Assembly: GCA_003164655.1 (NCBI GenBank)
Contig: PLTW01000194.1
Location: 24,375-31,127 of the forward strand
DNA length: 6,753 nt
From: Actinomycetota bacterium
Lineage (GTDB): Bacteria; Actinomycetota; Thermoleophilia; UBA2241
Reading direction: 5' to 3'
The position numbers and the translations under genes were made by a program. Below, piece after piece: positions 5,060 to 6,753 of the stretch; position 1 is the stretch's first letter; the number at the start of each line of letters is the position of its first letter. The notes below the pieces were generated by a model. It ran no database searches. It saw only the letters and a program-made list of their open reading frames with translations, and was not told the origin of the DNA.

Positions 5060-6518
5060 GCTGGCCGGGGTGGCCCTCGGCGCCGCCGCCGAGGGTATCT
5101 GGGCCGGCGCTCTGGCGGCGGCGCTCACGGGGGCGTCGGCGGCCGTGCTGATCGTCTTCGCCTTCGTCACCGTGCTCGGCGCCGCCCTGCTGGCGCGACG
5201 CTACGGCGCGGCCGAGGGGCCGGAGCACGCCGCGGCGACGGGGCGGGAGCCCGCCGTGGAGCGTGCCGCACGCATGGGGCGGGAACGCGCCGCGCTGCGC
5301 GCGGCGCGCCTGCGGGCGCTCGTGCTCATCGCCGTCGCGGCCGGCGTGCTGCTGGTCGCCGGCCGTGCCTGGGCGCACCCGCTGGTGTTCTGGCAGATCG
5401 CGCGCGACATCGTCTACGCCGGCGGGCTTGCTGCCCTGGGACTGTCTCTGGGCAGCGACCCGCCGGCGCCCGAGGCGGCCGTCAGGCGGGCCGTGCGGGC
5501 GTTCGCCCTGCTGGGCGCGGTCCTGCTGGTGGCCGCCCTGGCGGGCTCGCGACCGGGATGGGCCGCGTGGGCGGTGATCGCGTCGCTGCTGGTCGGCGGA
5601 CTTCTTGTGGCGATCGTGCGCTACCAGGTGCTGACCGACGTGGTCGACCCCGTCGAACGGCTGCCCGCCTGGCCCTGGCTGCTCGCGGTGCTCGGCGTCG
5701 TGCTGGTCGTCATCGCCGCGGGGGCGCTTCTGAGCCAGGTCCTGCGCGTGGACGTGCTGCTCTGGGGGCTCGCCGCGCTGGCCGGCGTGCTGCGCTACGG
5801 GCTGGCGGGCGTGGCTTACCTAGTGGGCTACGCCGGGGCGGGCCTGCTGCGCGCGATCGGCTGGTTGCTGGGGCTGGTGCACGTGCACGCTCTGGGCTCG
5901 GTCCGGCGACCGATGGCGGCGCCCACGACGGCCGTGCTACCGCGGCACAATCCGGCAAGTCTCACGGTCTGGAAGAGGTCGAAGCTGATGTTCACGGCGG
6001 TGGCCGCCGTGGCCGCCGTGGCGCTCGCGGTCGCCCTCGTGGCGATAGCGCTGCGCCGGTTTGCCCGCAAGCCCCCCGCCGCGGTCCTGGTCGTGGAAGA
6101 GCGCGAGGCGCTGGGTTCGCTGCGGTCGGCGGCCGGAGCGTTTGGGGCGCGACTGGGGCGGCGGCTGCGCCGCCGCCTGCCGGCGCGCCGCGTCGAGCCG
6201 CGCACGCCCGCCGAGCTCGTGCCACGCCGCTACGCCGAGCTGGAACACCGGCTGGCGCGCGCCGGCCGGCCCCGGCCGACGGGGGTGACGGTGCGTGATC
6301 ACCTGGCGGCGGCGGCTGAGGCGGGGCAGACCGGGAAGGCCGCCGACCTGGCGGCAATGGCGGATGCCGCCGACCTGGCGGCGGTGGCTGAGGCGGCCGC
6401 GCCCGGGGCGGCCGCCGACCTGGCCGCCATCTACGAGCTGGCGCGCTACTCGGCTCACGCCGTCGAGGCCACGCAGGCGCACCGCTTCGAGGCTCTGGCC
6501 AGGGCGTTCGCCGTGTGA
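5037..6518 (+). CDS. Multi-pass membrane protein with C-terminal DUF4129 domain, no transglutaminase domain
   Basis: A 493-residue protein from GTG 5037 (GGAGG 7 bases upstream) to TGA 6516-6518. Hydrophobic segments lie near residues 20-52, 94-110, 122-138, 153-170, 176-195, 212-235, 239-282 (probably two) and 317-339, giving about eight or nine membrane spans. After the last span comes an Arg-rich linker (342-390), then a DUF4129-like region: RRYAELEHRLARAG (397-410), a repeat-expanded Ala-rich stretch (421-463) and YELARYSAHAVEATQ (466-480). In TgpA-type proteins an extracytoplasmic transglutaminase core with a catalytic Cys lies between the spans and DUF4129. Here the gap is missing and the chain contains no cysteine. 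It overlaps the DUF58 gene by 23 bases and is the last gene of the MoxR operon. Most likely it is a membrane component of the MoxR/DUF58 complex; the biochemical role is unknown. The DUF4129 call rests on motif pattern and context. Confidence 0.82.
   Translation: MRSRFVPELAGVALGAAAEGIWAGALAAALTGASAAVLIVFAFVTVLGAALLARRYGAAEGPEHAAATGREPAVERAARMGRERAALRAARLRALVLIAVAAGVLLVAGRAWAHPLVFWQIARDIVYAGGLAALGLSLGSDPPAPEAAVRRAVRAFALLGAVLLVAALAGSRPGWAAWAVIASLLVGGLLVAIVRYQVLTDVVDPVERLPAWPWLLAVLGVVLVVIAAGALLSQVLRVDVLLWGLAALAGVLRYGLAGVAYLVGYAGAGLLRAIGWLLGLVHVHALGSVRRPMAAPTTAVLPRHNPASLTVWKRSKLMFTAVAAVAAVALAVALVAIALRRFARKPPAAVLVVEEREALGSLRSAAGAFGARLGRRLRRRLPARRVEPRTPAELVPRRYAELEHRLARAGRPRPTGVTVRDHLAAAAEAGQTGKAADLAAMADAADLAAVAEAAAPGAAADLAAIYELARYSAHAVEATQAHRFEALARAFAV
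6300..6437 (+). repeat. In-frame Ala/Asp/Leu repeat expansion within the DUF4129 domain
   Basis: The motif GCCGCCGACCTGGC recurs at 6339, 6366 and 6411. The first two form adjacent 27-base units (AADLAAMAD, AADLAAVAE); the third follows a 15-base spacer plus one codon. The 24-base stretches 6300-6323 and 6372-6395 match at 22 positions, so the duplicated material extends upstream. All units are in frame, and the encoded segment sits in the variable loop of the domain between TVRDHL and YELARYS. Confidence 0.7.
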
Positions 6519-6525
6519 GGCACAC
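6513..6525 (+). repeat. Small inverted repeat spanning the DUF4129 stop codon
   Basis: GTGTG-AGG-CACAC has two perfect 5-base arms around a 3-base loop overlapping the TGA stop. No U-tract follows, so a terminator role is not supported. The rest of the 81-base gap (6519-6599) holds the short direct repeat ACGGCGT twice and nothing else recognisable. Confidence 0.25.
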
Positions 6526-6586
6526 AGGCCGACCGGCGCCCGACGGCGTCCAACGGCGTGTCCGCTCGCTTTCCCGCCTTACCGGG

Positions 6587-6592
6587 TACTTT
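6587..6592 (+). promoter_or_regulatory. Candidate -10 box of the response regulator gene
   Basis: TACTTT fits TAnnnT and ends 7 bases before GTG 6600, so transcription could start at or next to the start codon, giving a leaderless mRNA as is common in actinobacteria. No convincing -35 is visible. The alternative is a short Shine-Dalgarno, AGG 6593-6595, with only 4 bases spacing. Confidence 0.3.
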
Positions 6593-6599
6593 AGGTAGC

Positions 6600-6753
6600 G
6601 TGAGCGACGTCCCGACCAGTCCGGCCCTTGCGACCACCTGTCAGATCATCATCGCCGATGACCTGGAGCTGTTTCGCCACGGCCTGCGCAGCCTGCTGGA
6701 ATCGGCCGGCTACGGCGTCGTCGGCGAGGCCGCCAGCGCCGCCCAGACCCTCG
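6600..6753 (+). CDS. Response regulator, N-terminal part of receiver domain (truncated by window end)
   Basis: GTG 6600 opens a frame that runs off the right edge after 51 full codons. After about 14 variable residues comes CQIIIADDLELFRHGLRSLL (14-33), the first beta strand, the acidic pair Asp20-Asp21 that helps bind magnesium, and helix 1 of a receiver domain. GYGVVGEAASAAQTL follows, typical of the second strand and helix. The D-D-x-x-x-x-R-x-G-L-R-x-L-L pattern is usual in NarL/FixJ-type regulators, but the phosphorylated Asp and output domain are outside the window, so the subfamily is inferred. No kinase gene is seen in the window. The 81-base gap and candidate promoter suggest it is transcribed separately from the MoxR operon. 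Confidence 0.88.
   Translation, partial: MSDVPTSPALATTCQIIIADDLELFRHGLRSLLESAGYGVVGEAASAAQTL

Noticed and set aside
2667..5170. Two long minus-strand open frames opposite the MoxR and DUF58 genes (2667-3716 and 3665-5170)
   Set aside because: The plus strand encodes conserved AAA+ and DUF58 motifs. The antisense frames are low-complexity Arg/Gly/His-rich sequence without domains.

Overview
The window is very GC-rich (about 70% or more by eye), with G/C-ending codons, frequent GTG starts and clear GGAGG-type ribosome binding sites. This suits a high-GC bacterium, most likely an actinomycetote, but no marker gene fixes the lineage (high-GC Chloroflexota are not excluded). No rRNA, tRNA, CRISPR array, transposase or phage gene is visible.

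Layout. (1) Bases 2-385 (+) hold the C-terminal end of a flavodoxin-fold NAD(P)H/FMN-dependent oxidoreductase. (2) It converges on a two-gene minus-strand unit. The promoter-proximal gene (2602-1067) encodes a secreted C45-type autoproteolytic hydrolase (phospholipase B-like / acyltransferase-like NTN-hydrolase). The second gene (986-414) encodes a helix-hairpin-helix protein resembling DNA glycosylases. The 80-base gap between them contains two GC-rich inverted repeats. (3) Bases 2603-2819 are a divergent regulatory region with four degenerate 21-bp direct repeats, each centred on a GGCGCC-like core. (4) A tight plus-strand operon follows: MoxR-family AAA+ ATPase (2820-3839), DUF58 protein (3854-5059), and a multi-pass membrane protein ending in a DUF4129 domain (5037-6518). 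(5) After an 81-base gap the window ends in the receiver domain of a response regulator (6600 onward).

How the genes fit together. MoxR, DUF58 and DUF4129 genes commonly travel together. The usual interpretation is a MoxR ATPase acting as a chaperone or remodeller for a membrane or envelope complex containing the other two proteins. In many genomes the third protein also carries an extracytoplasmic transglutaminase domain. Here that domain is absent and the protein has no cysteine, so any role must be structural or regulatory. No von Willebrand A gene is seen in the window.

Most notable points: the MoxR gene has no canonical start codon at its ideal ribosome binding site (a GTA sits there); the divergent promoter region carries helically phased 21-bp repeats; the DUF4129 domain contains an in-frame repeat expansion; and an exported hydrolase is paired with a glycosylase-like protein. 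I do not see strong evidence for a wholly new system.
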